From Leuctra nigra (taxonomy: Eukaryota; Arthropoda; Insecta; Plecoptera; Leuctridae): a stretch of 64,000 nucleotides of DNA. Shown here piece after piece: positions 32,781-44,112 of the stretch. The translations under genes were made by a program, and so were the position numbers. Under the pieces are notes generated by a model that worked only from the letters and a program-made list of their open reading frames with translations, did no database searches and was not told where the DNA came from. Position 1 is the stretch's first letter, and each line of letters opens with the position of its first letter. Location of the stretch: positions 26,255,060-26,319,059 of the forward strand of contig OW203768.1 of NCBI GenBank assembly GCA_934045905.1. Reading direction: 5' to 3'.

Positions 32781-33092
32781 TTGCTTCTTGTTTTGAGGAG
32801 AATTCAGAAAGAAGACGACCAATCAATCGATCCTATTGCACAGGATACCTACAAGATCCATGAACTTAAACTTGCCGTCATCGCAGTTACTTTGCCTCCG
32901 TCCAGTGCTGGATGCGAAAGATCTCTTTCAAGTTTGCGCCAAATCAAAACCTATTTAAGGAACAACATGGGAAACACTCGGATCTCTAACTTGGTTGTTT
33001 TGGCATTTAAAAAGTCACTCGCAAAATCAACGGACTTAAACTATGTTGTGGATCGATTTGCAGCTTCCCACAACAACAGACGACTAGGTTGA
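32781..33092 (+). pseudogene. hAT-family transposase C-terminal dimerisation fragment
   Basis: A 103-codon frame carries LPPSSAGCERSLSSLRQIKT and then MGNTRISNLVVLAF, the hAT C-terminal dimerisation signature seen in ZMYM1-like and related transposases. The catalytic part upstream is missing, so this is a 3' remnant. The first Met codon is probably not the original start. Confidence 0.8.
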
Positions 33093-33310
33093 TCTAGGTG
33101 CGAGACGATCATTCTTATATATTGAGCGTCAGTTGAAGTGGTTTACGCCATGTTAAATGCCTTATGTTAATTTCATATGTTTTCATTGACGTATCCTACA
33201 TCACTGTGTGGTGAATTATAATAATAATAATAAAATGAACTCATAATAATTTGTACTTTAACTTGAAATTGTACCGCTGGTAGGTAAGTCTACCTACCTG
33301 TCGAGCGAGG

Positions 33311-33538
33311 TTAGTACCCGTACCTGACGGGTGGCCGCGACACACGCCCGGACCGCGTCACTGTAGCTGTTGGCGGTGAAGGTGGGAGTTGACCTGGCGC
33401 TGCTGTTTCTGGCGCAGCTTCTGGCGCAGCTTCTGGCACTGCTTCTGGCTCTGCTTCTGGCGCTGCCAGTGGCGCCGGGCGTGCCGAGAGGCCATACCGA
33501 ACTGGTGGCCGGCGGTTCCTTTTCGGATAGCGCGTTGC
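33311..33538 (-). pseudogene. Terminal exon with duplicated RRPPVRYG motif, LTR-element Pol-like tail
   Basis: The 228-bp open segment lies between the acceptor TTATTTTTCAG at 33539-33549 and a stop at 33311-33313. It encodes KRNRRPPVRYG, an Ala/Pro/Glu micro-repeat (PEA units) and a closing SRPPVRYGY. Endings with R.RRPP.RY are common in the Pol polyproteins of LTR retrotransposons, which is the basis of the guess. Its acceptor abuts the end of the long-armed MITE at 33549. Confidence 0.4.
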
Positions 33539-33548
33539 CTGAAAAATA

Positions 33549-34236
33549 ATCCCCATAAAAAACACTCCGTTTAAAAATACAAGCCAAGTCTTTTCAACTA
33601 TAAAAAAATAAAAATAAAAAGAATTGTTTTATTTATGAATAATTAATTTAATCTTAACTATTTTAATCTTATACATTATGTTTCACTTCCCTTTTATAAT
33701 TTTGATACCTACCTATCTATTTTATTTGTTAGTATTAACTATTAAGTGATATTATTTGATGTATTAATTAATTATTTGTAGCTGGCAGTAGGGCACACAG
33801 TGTTACGGGGTTCACCCTACTCCTGCTGCCAGCAAATGCACAGTGTGTGTTTGAAAATAATAAATAAATAAATAAATAAATAGAAGAAATCTAAAAATTC
33901 AGCACTGTAAAGTGGTGATATCAAAAAATGGGCCAAGTCAAAACTTAATTTTAAAAACCAAAATATACTTGGCGCATCGTGCATATACCTTGATAGTATA
34001 GACGTATAGGCCAGATGTTTAATATACATAAAATCTACCTACATCTATACATATAAATACCTTTATTGCCCTAAAACCCGATGCGCCAAGTATATTTTGT
34101 TTTTTAAAATTAAGTTTCGACTTGGCCCATTTTTTGATATCTCCACTTTTCAGTGCTGAATTTTTAGATTTCTTCTATTGTTTTATAGTTGAAAAGACTT
34201 GTCTTGTATTTTTACACGGAGTGTTTTTTATGGGGT
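33549..34236. mobile_element. Long-armed MITE, copy 2, with nested insertion
   Basis: It has the same arms as copy 1 (CCCCATAAAAAACACTCCG to CGGAGTGTTTTTTATGGGG). The left arm is split by about 275 bp of foreign sequence at 33614-33888. The centre, with GCGCCAAGTATATTTTG in both orientations, is preserved. Confidence 0.85.
33614..33888. mobile_element. Small element nested in MITE copy 2
   Basis: It contains a hairpin, GCTGGCAGTAGGG...CCCTACTCCTGCTGCCAGC, and ends in an (AAAT)n run at 33860-33881. The class is unclear. The tail suggests a retroposed or SINE-like insertion. Confidence 0.5.
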
Positions 34237-34459
34237 TATCTCTCCTTTTTTTAGATCGTTCTCACACTTGTAACACATATCGGAGCAACAATGACTAATT
34301 CCTTTAAAAAAAAGCCAGTTCCGATATGGTTATTAATAAAAGTTGCGTTTGGTACTAAATGATGCTAAAAATGATAGAAAAGCGAAAGCTTTGTTCCAAT
34401 TGGTCCAGCCATTTTCGAGATATGGCATCACTTCCGGTTAACAAAATGTCGGGTGAAAT

Positions 34460-34930
34460 CACTGCCACCTAGAATGTATGTATGGAGCACACCTACCGTC
34501 TGCACTGAATGGCTGCTCCTTTTCAGGGGAATTCGCAACTACCAGCAGATGCTGATTCTTTACTCCAATGTACCTTCGAGCCGCTTTGTGAAACAAAAAA
34601 CCACTCTCTTCGGAGTTAAAAATTCTCCTCGAATCCTCCAAGATTCCCAAGTCATCTTCAGCGGTGAGGAAATCCTTAAGCTTGGCAAACCACCCCGCTC
34701 AAACATGGCCTGCAGTCATTCAACTAATTCGTCTTCCTCTTGTAGCGAAAGTAAAGTGTCAGTGCCTTTCCGAGCGGCCACCGCTGTCCGCCCCTTCACC
34801 TTGTCGCTCAGTGTCGTGTATGGAATGCCATACATTTTTGCTGCTGCTCGTATGCCCATTCCCTTGTCGACAATTTCTCTCATTGCATATTATGTTATAG
34901 AGTCCTGATCATAGGGTTTCTTCGGTTTCT
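34460..34930 (-). pseudogene. Pogo/jerky-like transposase N-terminus with Psq-type helix-turn-helix
   Basis: On the minus strand, MREIVDKGMGIRAAAKMYGI and PYTTLSDKVKGR form a Psq/CENP-B-type helix-turn-helix, followed by EEDELVE and a stop, then LQAMFERGGLP. This is the DNA-binding start of pogo- or jerky-like transposases. A stop codon interrupts the frame near 34720, and no DDE domain follows. Confidence 0.65.
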
Positions 34931-35408
34931 TGGTACTCTATGAGAATAAAATAAATACAAATGTATATTAATTGTCGGCTGGTACCTACATTTTAAATAA
35001 TTTGTGTAGCTACATCTATTTCTTTTGCTAATGGGTTAAAAAATTCATAAAAATGGAATATCTATATTTATTATTTACAGCATATTATATAAAAATTACA
35101 AATGATTATTTATTTTTACCCATAAGGCTTTAGCCTAATTGTGAACTATTTTATTAAATAATGTAAAAAATATATTAAAAAAAAATATTGATGTATAAAA
35201 TTATACATTTAAAATGATGATAGAATACCGAAAATTATTATAATTTTTATATGAAAAAAAACGTAATTACTTTGTAAAGAAAAATAAACAATTATAATTT
35301 TTTTAATTCTGTTCATTAGTATTGTAAAGAGTTCTTTTATTGTCCATAGCTAGGTTCTACAAGTCTATGGAAAACACTGTTGAGAACTGCATGATTACAG
35401 TATTTTTT
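34931..35408. other. AT-rich spacer
   Basis: I see no feature here. Confidence 0.5.
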
Positions 35409-35835
35409 TTATTTATAACTATTACATTGTCTGCACACCATCTCCATCTTTTTCACTCCATCGTTCGCAACCGCCACAGCTTGGCCTCGCTCCGCACTTA
35501 CTAGTTGGGAGGTGTCGTCCGCGAATAAGGTCAGTTTACCCGTGTCTACATATAAGGGCAAGTCATTCGTGAAAATTATAAACAGTTGCGGTGATGTTGT
35601 TGACCCCTGTGGTAGGCCCATACCCTCACATATCCTTTCTTCCGCCATTCCTCCTTGACCATTAGCGCTGATGAGCCCCACTTGTCTGCGATTAGATAGG
35701 AAGGAGCTAATCCAGTCGTTATCAATAAGGCATTTCAAAGATAGGACGATTAATCCGCCGCCGTATGCGCTGTAAATGGCGTGTGGGGTTGGTCTGGCGC
35801 GAAGGTCAAACTTTCCGAGTACGCAATGCTATTTT
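35409..35835 (-). pseudogene. LINE reverse-transcriptase fragment
   Basis: The minus strand gives GLPQGSTTSPQLFIIF and LTLFADDTS, the RT motifs around the catalytic DD, preceded by FLSNRRQVG. This is the palm region of a non-LTR retrotransposon RT (jockey/CR1-like). Flanking RT segments are missing. Confidence 0.8.
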
Positions 35836-36740
35836 AATGGCGGGATAGAGTTGTCAGATCTTTGTTTGTTTCCTTCTATCTTTGACTTCTTCACTTTTTC
35901 AATGCTATTGAAAGTATGTAGGAGGAAAAATATTATGGCATTACATATAGGTATTCAAAATTTGATTGGAATACTATTTTCTGTTGACAAAATAATCAGG
36001 TAAAGTTTGAGCTGGTCACCTGTTCTTTGGTCAATAAAAATTATGTATAAATAGATATATAAGATGGTAAGGTAAAATAATGGAATACACAAATCCAAAA
36101 TTAGGAAAATATAAAATTTATTTACTACATGTAGTAAATTAAAGCAAAATAAATACATTTTTTTTGTAACATTTCAGTAATGGTAAACTTTCGTTATCTC
36201 TGCTCAACATTAATTATCCTGAAACTTAACATAATTATTATAATCTAGAGGGTCCTGTCATGTATAACATGACCAATGCGCACCAGTGAGATATGCATAA
36301 ATATAAAACGACAGCAGTCAGCAGATTGTGCGTCGTTAATACACACGTTACATAACTAACAGACCAAATGCCCAACAAAATACGTAAATGAGGTACGAAG
36401 GAAGGCAATTTAATCATACCTATTATGGTAAATCAATTACATAAGTCTTCAAATGTAAACCATGACCATGAGTATTAGTAAGAAAAATACTCTTACTAAA
36501 TTAAGAAAATGTATAATGTCATAATGCGCCGTTAAAATATAGTTGAAAATGATACCGTGACCAGATACACACGACACATTCTTTATTTGTGATACCAATT
36601 CATAGTTTGCACGTGACATCATCTCATTGTTGAGAGGCCATATTGGTGTAACGTGTCAGAACGGCTGTCAATCTGTGTTTCGGTATTGTGGTGATATCAT
36701 GGTTACATGTGCAATAAACTGCAGAAAAAATTCTTATGGG
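35836..36740. other. AT-rich region ending in a possible THAP start
   Basis: The plus strand at 36699-36740 opens with MVTCAINCRKNSYG, whose Met-x-x-Cys...Cys spacing resembles the start of a THAP zinc finger. It is cut by the SINE that begins at 36741 and does not resume beyond it. Nothing else was supported. Confidence 0.3.
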
Positions 36741-37206
36741 TATCCCCACCGATGGCTGCCACCTTAGCGCGGTGGTGGGGTTTGCGTTGGCCAATGATCC
36801 ATTGCAGCTACGCCGGCGAGCATATGCTCATGTGTAAGGGTTACCCATCCCGGACAGGTCAGTGGCGAGGTCCAGACAAAGAGCAGCCCGGGTCGGCCTA
36901 ACCATGTCCTCCCTTGAATTTGCGGTCCCCTCCCCTCCCCTCGGGCCGGCCTTTCCCCTCGAGATGGTGATCCCCCTGAAATCGGGTTCCGCCGGCTCGA
37001 ATCCTCACACCCCCCGGTCCGTCCCCATTCCGGCCTGGCCTCCCCACCAGTGTTGGACTCCCCCGGATCGGGCCCGTTAGGTCGACCCCTCCCCATGTCC
37101 ACCACTTATATCAACAAAGTTAAATGCAAAAATGCAAAAATTAATGTGCGCAATATAACCTCGTCGTTGACGTGCCGTTAAACCACAATAATCTAATCTA
37201 ATCTAA
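36741..37206 (+). mobile_element. SINE-type repeat, full copy
   Basis: A copy of the (AATCT)n-tailed family with the CGATGGCTGCCACCTTAG head and a small CCCCTCCCCTC duplication inside. No clear target-site duplication was found; only AATTCTT is shared by the flanks. Confidence 0.85.
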
Positions 37207-37585
37207 TGAACAATTCTTTTATTAACAATAGGGATGTATGCATTCTTGCATTTAATAATTAAACTAAGTTTCCAAGACTACTAAGGTATTGCAATAATTT
37301 CAAATGGAACGTGTAAATCATTACTGGCGCCTATGACAGAAGTTTTTTTCTTATAAAGTAATTTGAAGAAAGGTCACAACGCCTCAATCTTCTACTGGTA
37401 CTTGCAATAATTCACTCTTCAACGCAGCAGGAGCAGAAGACCTGGGAGAACACATTGAACTGCCACTTTTCAACCACTATTCAATATTCATGTATTTGTG
37501 TTACTTCTACCCTGAAAATTTATATTTTTATAATATCAAAGACTTCTATCCGATTGAGACAGCTTCTATTGAAAACAGTGATTGT
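37207..37585. other. AT-rich spacer
   Basis: Nothing recognised. Confidence 0.5.
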
Positions 37586-38210
37586 TGAAAATATGTTTAT
37601 AGCAAATTAATTGAAAAGTGTCAAATTTCTCAAGGTAACTATTTGTCGAAATGTATAAATTGCACAGGCACTTGTGGTTTTGTTCTCGAAAAATTGTGTA
37701 AACTCTCTGAAGCTGTCCTGAAATTACCTGCCAGCCGCGCTATGCTGAGATATGTTAATGTTAGTCGGCAGTCGGAGGCTCAATGTGTTGGACGTGTGTG
37801 TGTTGCTGCGCGCTCTTTGTGTTTAACATGCATTGCTGCAATACGAAGCCATAGTGGAACCACATCTAATATTATTTGTTGTATTATTCGTAGTAATGCC
37901 GTTAATTTAATGGTTTCCTTCCTAACGTTGCTATGAAGAACGTAAATATGTTCAATTTATTTGCGCCCTTTGCCTCTCATGTGGCGAATACCAAAAGATT
38001 TGGTTATATTACATTTTCTATGTTTTTAACAACATTGATATATCCAATTGTGATCCTGCGTTCTTTATAACTCTGCTGACACTTGACTCCCAAGGTTTGT
38101 GGCGATGCCGTCATCCATAACAACGTCTCGGCTCTTCTTGACTTACTCAGATGTTTTTTCTTTTGATCTTCGTATGTATTTTTTTCCTGCGTCTTGGTTC
38201 GCTAACGAGC
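37586..38210 (+). repeat. Dispersed gene-like repeat G, copy 1
   Basis: About 620 bp match 55391-56100 in the same orientation. Shared plus-strand coding potential includes KCINCT.TCGFVL, SEAVLK-type and PASRAML segments, then LTLDSQGL, then SWF.NEPF..ML.KEGSK. Both copies carry stops and frame changes, but conserved amino-acid changes in the same frame suggest descent from a protein-coding element. No family was recognised. Confidence 0.5.
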
Positions 38211-38401
38211 CATTTTCTCCGATGCTGTTAAAGGAAGGATCAAAATAACTATGATATTTTATAGCTTGGAATCCGCCCTTTCGCCGGCAACTAGTGTCAG
38301 TAGGTCTGGCAAATTTAGCTCTGTCTTTGTCCCCATTCTATCTGTTACAGCACCAAATGATGCTAGGTAGATGAAGATCGGAGCAGGTATGTTAAATACC
38401 G

Positions 38402-38592
38402 TTAGCTCTGTCTAAGCTCCTTCTCTGACGCTGTCGGAGGTGTCGGGCCGAATTTTGCTTTTAATTCAATCAATCTTAACCAAAGTACTGAGACGGTATA
38501 ATACCGCATTTCGTAGATGGTGATCTTTCGACTATGCATTTGATCGTCTGTCGCCCATTGGTTGTAGCAACTGTCGGCGGTTTCGATGATCG
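38402..38592 (-). other. Open segment beside a SINE, possible terminal exon
   Basis: The minus strand encodes ETADSCYNQWATDDQMHSRK and ends LKAKFGPTPPTASEKELRQS before a stop. It is protein-like in composition but unrecognised. The SINE at 38593 removes its upstream context. Confidence 0.3.
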
Positions 38593-39038
38593 TCCCCCCC
38601 AACGGCTGCCACCGTAGGGCGGTGGTGGGGTTTGTGCTGACCAATGATCAACTGCAGCTACGCCGGCGAGCATATGCTCATGTCATGTGTAAGGGCTACC
38701 CATGCCGGACAGGTCAGTGGTGTGGCCCAGACAAAGAGCAGCCAGGGTCGACCTATCCATGCCCTCCCTTGAATTTGCGGTCCCCTCGGGCCGGCCTTTC
38801 CCCCTCGAGATGGTGATCCCCCAGAAATCGGGTCCCGCCTGCCCGAATCCTCACACCCCCCGGTCCGTCCCCATTCCGCCCTGGCCTACCCACCAGTGCT
38901 GGACTCCCCCGGATCGGGCCCGTCGACCCCCTCACCATGTCCTCCACTTATATTCAAGAAAGTTATGTAAAAATTAATGTGCGCAATATAACCTCGTCGT
39001 TGACGCGCCGTTAAACAATAATAATCTAATCTAATCTA
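38593..39038 (+). mobile_element. SINE-type repeat, full copy
   Basis: A copy of the same family, starting at the CCCCAACGGCTGCCACC block and ending in (AATCT)n. It carries a TCATG duplication near 38679-38689. No target-site duplication is obvious. Confidence 0.85.
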
Positions 39039-39204
39039 AACTATATAGGTGCATGCAAATGTTACAAATAAGAGAGTGAAATAATGTGAAATCTGAAAAA
39101 AATGAAATGATTGCAACTTGTTAAATATTAGGTTTCATCTCGTTTCACTGTAATCAAGAAATGATTGAATACATAAAAAAAATTGTAGACAGAATCAGAG
39201 CAAA

Positions 39205-39420
39205 TTAGGACATGCCAGTTAAAACTGAAGTGTATGGTTGGAGAGTACGTCCCGAGACGCTAGATATTATTGATTCAAATGACTCCTGGTGGCAGGCAAT
39301 CTCGAAAGAACGCTGGTTAGCATCGTGCTGCGCCGCTTCTGTGTGTCGCTGCGCCGCTTCTGCGCTTCGCCGCGCCGCCTCTTCTTTTTTTCTGCACACT
39401 CAGCACACGCCCCCCATCAC
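39205..39420 (-). other. Ala/Arg/Glu-rich open segment, unrecognised
   Basis: The minus strand encodes EEAARRSAEAAQRHTEAAQH and then SFEIACHQESFESIISSV before a stop. It may be a helical terminal exon, since AG occurs just upstream. No family was recognised. Confidence 0.3.
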
Positions 39421-39784
39421 GGTCAGGAGCTGCCCGGAACCAGGAATGTATCAAGTCTTCCACCTCCAAGACCGAGACGTTTTGCTGTGAAGCATTCCTC
39501 TGAACTGTTACTGAAAACCAAATACAACATTATTTACCATAAGTTGGAGTGAAAATGAACATTATTTTTTAAAGTTGTAAAAAGGGAAATTCTAAATTAA
39601 ATTTGAATTTGAATTTTTTGAAGGCATTTTAAAGTTTCTACAAGAGTTGCTACAAGAGTTTTCGAGGTTTGAATCAGACTACTTCGATTCTGCATTGCCG
39701 ACAATATGAACATGATGGCTTGGGAAAAATGAACGTCTAGGTAAGGATGGAAGGAACGTAGTAGTCTAGGTCTTATTAGTAGGA

Positions 39785-40170
39785 TTGGATTACATTAGAT
39801 CAATATTATTTAATGGCGCGTCGACAACTAGGTATTTTACGCATTTTAAGTACTTTTAACTTTGTCGATAATACGCGGAGGAAATAGGTAGGGGTCAACC
39901 TCCCCCCGGCCCGATCTGGGGGAGTCTGAAACGGGTGGGAAAGCCAGTTCAGAATGGCGACAGACCGTGGAGGGGGGGGGGGGGGGGGGTTGGGCTGGTG
40001 GGACCCGAATTCAGGGGGATCACCATCTCGTGGGGGGAGGCCGGGCTAAGGGGAGGGCATGGGCCTAGGTCGACCGTGGACTGCACTTAGTTGAGACCAG
40101 CCTGTAATGTGAGGCGGCCCCTTAAGCCCCACCATCGCCTCAAGGAAGCAGTCCATTGGTGAGGTATATT
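39785..40170 (-). mobile_element. SINE-type repeat, old divergent copy with poly-G tract
   Basis: It is recognisable in reverse by GGCGCGTCGACAAC, CCCGATCTGGGGGAGTC, GGGGGATCACCATCTCG and GGGAGGCCGGG. Divergence is much higher than in other copies. A run of about 20 G at 39974-39990 lies within it. Confidence 0.7.
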
Positions 40171-40424
40171 AGTTGGAAACCGTCCCATCATTTCCCTCTT
40201 GCCTAGGGAAACGTTTAAACGTAACTTTTGAGAACGTTTATACATTTACTAAACTTCTCAGATTTCACAAGTACTAGTACACAAGTACTAAATCATCAAT
40301 AAAATCTTAAATTATTAATTTTTATTTAGAGAGACACTCCGTCCGCCACAATGTTTCGAAGATCAGCACAAAAGATAAACTTTATTATCAACATAACAGG
40401 TCTGAGTCAAATATTACAACAGAA

Positions 40425-40570
40425 ACCAGGCGGGTAACTCGACGGATCCAGTGTAAATTCCAATCCTCTGTGTTGAAAACATTTCCACTCCTGTTTCCAA
40501 GCCACATTCGTCTCGAAGCTCGCATTGCTAAGTCCATCAGCCAGTATGTGAGCTGGGTGTCTGGACTTTA
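40425..40570 (-). pseudogene. LINE C-terminal fragment
   Basis: The minus strand gives ADGLSNASFETNVAWKQEW and LDPSSYPPGFCCN, resembling the segment after the RT domain in RTE/CR1-type LINEs (a Trp-rich linker, then DP...PPGF). It ends at a stop. Confidence 0.5.
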
Positions 40571-40678
40571 AGCGATGACGCGGCAGGTTGTTAAGTCAAT
40601 TAAGTCAATTAAGTCTTCATACTTGGGGCCACTTTTACCGCCAGACAAAATCACACAAACCCTAATTGTCTAACTTAC

Positions 40679-41470
40679 AGCATCCATATTTTCTTCCCCG
40701 ACGACGCGATTAGCCATTAGCTGGTCGTACAATGTGTCATTGTATTCTACAGAGTCTATTTCATGTCCAAGCACATGACATATTGCATTCCAGTCATTCC
40801 TCTGTCGATGTCCTTGGAGTAGTTCTCCGACGTCAGTGAAGGCTGCTTGAACTAAAATAAAATACAGAAATAAACAACCGTCCTGTGATGCTAGAAATCA
40901 TTATGTACATCTTCCAGCTTTCTTGTTAACAAACAATGAAAGACCGATGCACGATCCAAGTCATGGATAACTCGGCAACAATTAAACACCTTTCTCTCCT
41001 TTAATCGATACAAATATTTGTGCTCCTCCTACAAATAGTATAATCAACTCATGTCATCCATTATTATTTGTAATATTAACTAGACAAATTCTCTGTGACA
41101 GTTGTTTGTCCTGCAATAGATTGGTATACATACCCATCGATTCTAATTGGCTAGGTGACGGATCCAATTCCGTTGTGGAGTTGTATGTTCGGACTACGTT
41201 AAGGTTCCCCGTAATCGGGAAACTTTCCGGCTGATTTGATGTATTTTCTATATGTTTGTTTCGTTTTGGAATATGCGTGGAACAAACAACTCTAGGGAGT
41301 TGTGGCTGCTCTCTTCGAGGTCCACCTGCAGCAATTCTCTCCATCTTCCGTGTGATCTTAGCACATTTCTTCATGAATTGCATGAGAGCAATGTACGAAG
41401 ATCCTTGTTCATCTGAGACATTTACTTCTTCTTTCTCCAGGTTAGCGATTGTTTCATGTAGGGCCTGTAA
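40679..41470 (-). CDS. Two-exon unrecognised gene segment
   Basis: Exon 41134-41470 (337 bp) runs from an AG acceptor at 41471-41472 to a GTATGT donor and ends in phase 1. After a 282-bp intron, exon 40679-40851 (173 bp, acceptor TATTTTAG, donor GTAAGT) starts in phase 1. The product begins with a helix, ALHETIANLEKEE, then MKKCAKITRKMERIAAGG, a low-complexity linker, and a compact tail with LGHEIDSVEYNDTLYDQLM. About 170 residues are covered. I recognise no family. It sits downstream of the P-element relic on the same strand, but the P family has no such domain, so a separate gene is likely. Confidence 0.5.
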
Positions 41471-42243
41471 CTATGGTTTAGTGATATTCTTCTCGTCAAC
41501 CAGGTTAGTCACTCCGCTCGACGCGTTTGAGATTCTACTGCGCACCTGCCAAAGTGACGTCAGCTAGAGACACGCTCGCTATACGCGCGGCGGTTTACTC
41601 ATAGGAGGGGAGGTCAAAAAGATCGAGAAGTGGAATGTTTGTCTGGGGCGTGGGAGTTTCTAGTGCACATAGTTGGATTATGTGACTTCTTATTAGGATT
41701 ATATTTATGCACCAAGTTTTAGCGCGGCACTTTTCAAATATCATCTAATAGGTAGCGAGTCAGCCTCGAAGAAAATTGCATTTGGCACATTTGAGTACAC
41801 CTCAAACCTAGTAGTAATCAGTAGTATTTTGTAGTAGCTATTATCCTAGCTCAAACCACTTAGGAAGAGATTTGGAAGAGATTTGTCTACGGAAAGCATT
41901 ATTTAAAAAAAAATTGTATTCATCTTTTGATTAAAGACGATGGGTAAATAAATTCAATGTTGCAGGAATTTTATAAGTGATCTGTAATTAAAACTATTTA
42001 AACATTATTTAATCGTTTGACAACGTTTACATTAAAAAATATAGGAACAAGATTGAACAGAAAAGTATATTTTAATGCCAATGGTATTTGACAAAACTCA
42101 AAAGAAATAAGAATCAAATATAGCATAATATTAACACAGTCTGCGAATAACTTGATCGAGTATAAATTTAATAAAATAATGATACCTAAGACAATTAAAT
42201 TAATTTTTTATTAATTTTTTGAATCTTTGGCTTATTTTGGCAC
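41471..42243. other. Spacer
   Basis: A GC-rich patch near 41565-41640 (ACGCTCGCTATACGCGCGGCGG) stands out. The rest is AT-rich without features. Confidence 0.45.
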
Positions 42244-43604
42244 ATGGATTAACTTAGGTAACAGTTTTCTTCATTTTTTTATTAGCTTTCTCTCTATTTT
42301 CTTCCTCAATCATTTTATTGATTTCCTTGATTGGGACGAACATGCGACAGCGGCAGAATATTTTTACCATCTTCCTGTTGCATCGCTGCATTTTAGGTTG
42401 AATTTGAGACACCATGTTTTTTAATAAAATGTGGTTCTCGGTTGATGTCCTCCTTGTTCAATTCTTTAAACAAGCGTTCCATGAGTCTCACCTCATCTAA
42501 AACTTTCCGGTCGGGTTGCAGAAGGCCGCCTTCGGATAACTGATTGATCTAGAGTTGAGATGGAACAGACTCTTCAGGATGTGATTGATCCAGTCGACCA
42601 GTGGGTGTTCCTAACGTCCGATCACTGTCTCGCATCCTAAATGCCAGATACCCAGCGACGTAAGACAAACCGGCATCTTCAATGACATCAGAGGTTGTCT
42701 TCGGAACTGGCCATTCTTCAAAATCGACCTCCAACTCAGTGTCGCATCCGTTGTCCTGGATCACATCTCCCCTTAGGATCTCTTCTAGGATGGGGCCTGA
42801 AATAGACTTGACTGCAGGGTCGTCAACATTTCTTCGTCATTTTCCACGACATCTGTGTCCATTACAGCTGCCATAGCCAGATCGGTTAGGTTAATTGCAT
42901 TTTCGCTGTTGTGTCTGTTTCCGTGTTGGCTTTTGCTGACAAAACATCATCATTTTTTCCTAAAATGTAATTCTTCATCCTCGTCCGGAATTCCGTAGGC
43001 AGTGGATGGTCATGTAAAAACCCGGCTGATCTGATCACGGAAAAAAAATCCAGTACATCTTGGTTCAACCGGTATGTTAGTATGTATTTAAGACCAAGCC
43101 GGGTTTTTAGATCTGCATGCAATTTCTGCAAGGATCGAGTCGATATAAGAATACCAATTTGAAAAGGCGTCAACGATTTCTTCTTTCTTCTTTTATTGTA
43201 ATTTTCTTCAAAATTACAATATACAAGACAAATCCACTGTCTAAAAAATGGTTTCTAGCCAACTTCAATAGATGAGGGACGTCAGCAAAAACGTATATCT
43301 CACGGTCAGGATCGGCAGGGTTTTTGAAGCTAACGTTTTCGGCAGAGATGTTTAGTTTCTTCCACAAACCGCGATTTGCTCCTCCCATGTCGCTCACCAT
43401 TGCAACAACAGGGTAGCCTGCCTTTGCCAAACCTTTTATAATATCATCCAACTTTTCTACATTCATGTTAAAATCAAAGTCGTAAAATATTGGCTGTTTC
43501 CAGTTTCCAACAAGCCCTCTAGCCATTACAACTTGAGCATAATGGCAAGGTCCAACGACTCGATCGACCGTGCCATCGTAGCATACTTTTCCACAAATTT
43601 TCAT
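42244..43604 (-). pseudogene. P-element-type (THAP9-like) transposase relic
   Basis: Successive minus-strand segments match P-element transposases. Segment 43170-43604 has the catalytic-core block VVAMVSDMGGANRGLWKKL followed by FADVPHLLKLARNHFLDSGF. Segment 42886-43173 has LTYRLNQDVLDFFSVIR and then HDHPLP..FR.R...YILG. Segments 42425-42764 have EDAGLSYVAGYLAFRMR and LSEGGLLQPD. Segment 42244-42370 has FVPIKEINKMIEEEN and a basic tail. The frame changes between pieces and no THAP domain is found upstream, so the gene is dead. P transposases use GTP as a cofactor and cut inverted repeats. No terminal repeats were found. The relic is cut at its N-terminal side by the 28S-containing block at 43691. 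Confidence 0.75.
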
Positions 43605-43690
43605 TTCGTCAAATGAAATTACAGTCAGTAATATTTATTGATAGACTTTCAAAAACTATTTATTTATACATACAATGCAATATTTCGCTC

Positions 43691-44062
43691 AAAATTCTCC
43701 GAGCCTTGCGAGCCGCACTTGCGGCGGTGTCTCGATCTATCCCTCGGACCTTGAAAATCCGGGAGAGGGCCACGTGGAGGTGTCGCGCCGGTTCGTACCC
43801 ATATCCGCAGCAGGTCTCCAAGGTGAGGAGCCTCTAGTCGATAGAATAATGTAGGTAAGGGAAGTCGGCAAATCGGATCCGTAACTTCGGGATAAGGATT
43901 GGCTCTGAGGAGCGGGGTGAGTCGCGGCTTGGTCGCAGAAGCCGGTCTGAGTCACAGTGCCGGGCCTGGCAGAGGGCGTGGGTGCGCGGGGCTTCGGCTC
44001 GGCGCCCCGCGTTCGATGTCGGTCCCGTGCCAGTGGCCTCCGGCGGATCTTCCTTGCTTTGT
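43691..44062 (+). rRNA. 28S rRNA fragment (plus strand, internal domain)
   Basis: This is highly conserved large-subunit rDNA: CCTCGGACCTTGAAAATCCG, GGAGAGGGCCACGTGGAGGT, ACCCATATCCGCAGCAGGTC and TCGATAGAATAATGTAGGT are recognisable in order. It is a fragment with no continuation on either side. The right end, near 44050-44070, is uncertain. Confidence 0.9.
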
Positions 44063-44112
44063 CGCGCGGGTGCCACACCCGCGATAGATGGATGTCTATC
44101 CATCTATCGCTT
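44063..44112. repeat. Double hairpin at the rDNA junction
   Basis: Two palindromes lie back to back: CGCGGGTG-CC-ACACCCGCG and GATAGATGGAT-GTCT-ATCCATCTATC. They separate plus-strand 28S from minus-strand sequence, as expected of a fold-back or template-switch junction. Confidence 0.7.

Noticed and set aside
36699..36740. THAP-domain start that would feed the P-element relic at 42-43.6 kb
   Set aside because: It is on the opposite strand, over 5 kb away, and only 14 codons long before a SINE.
43737..44103. Continuation of the capsid-like minus frame into 43737-44103
   Set aside because: This part is antisense 28S rDNA and not protein-coding; the open frame there is accidental.
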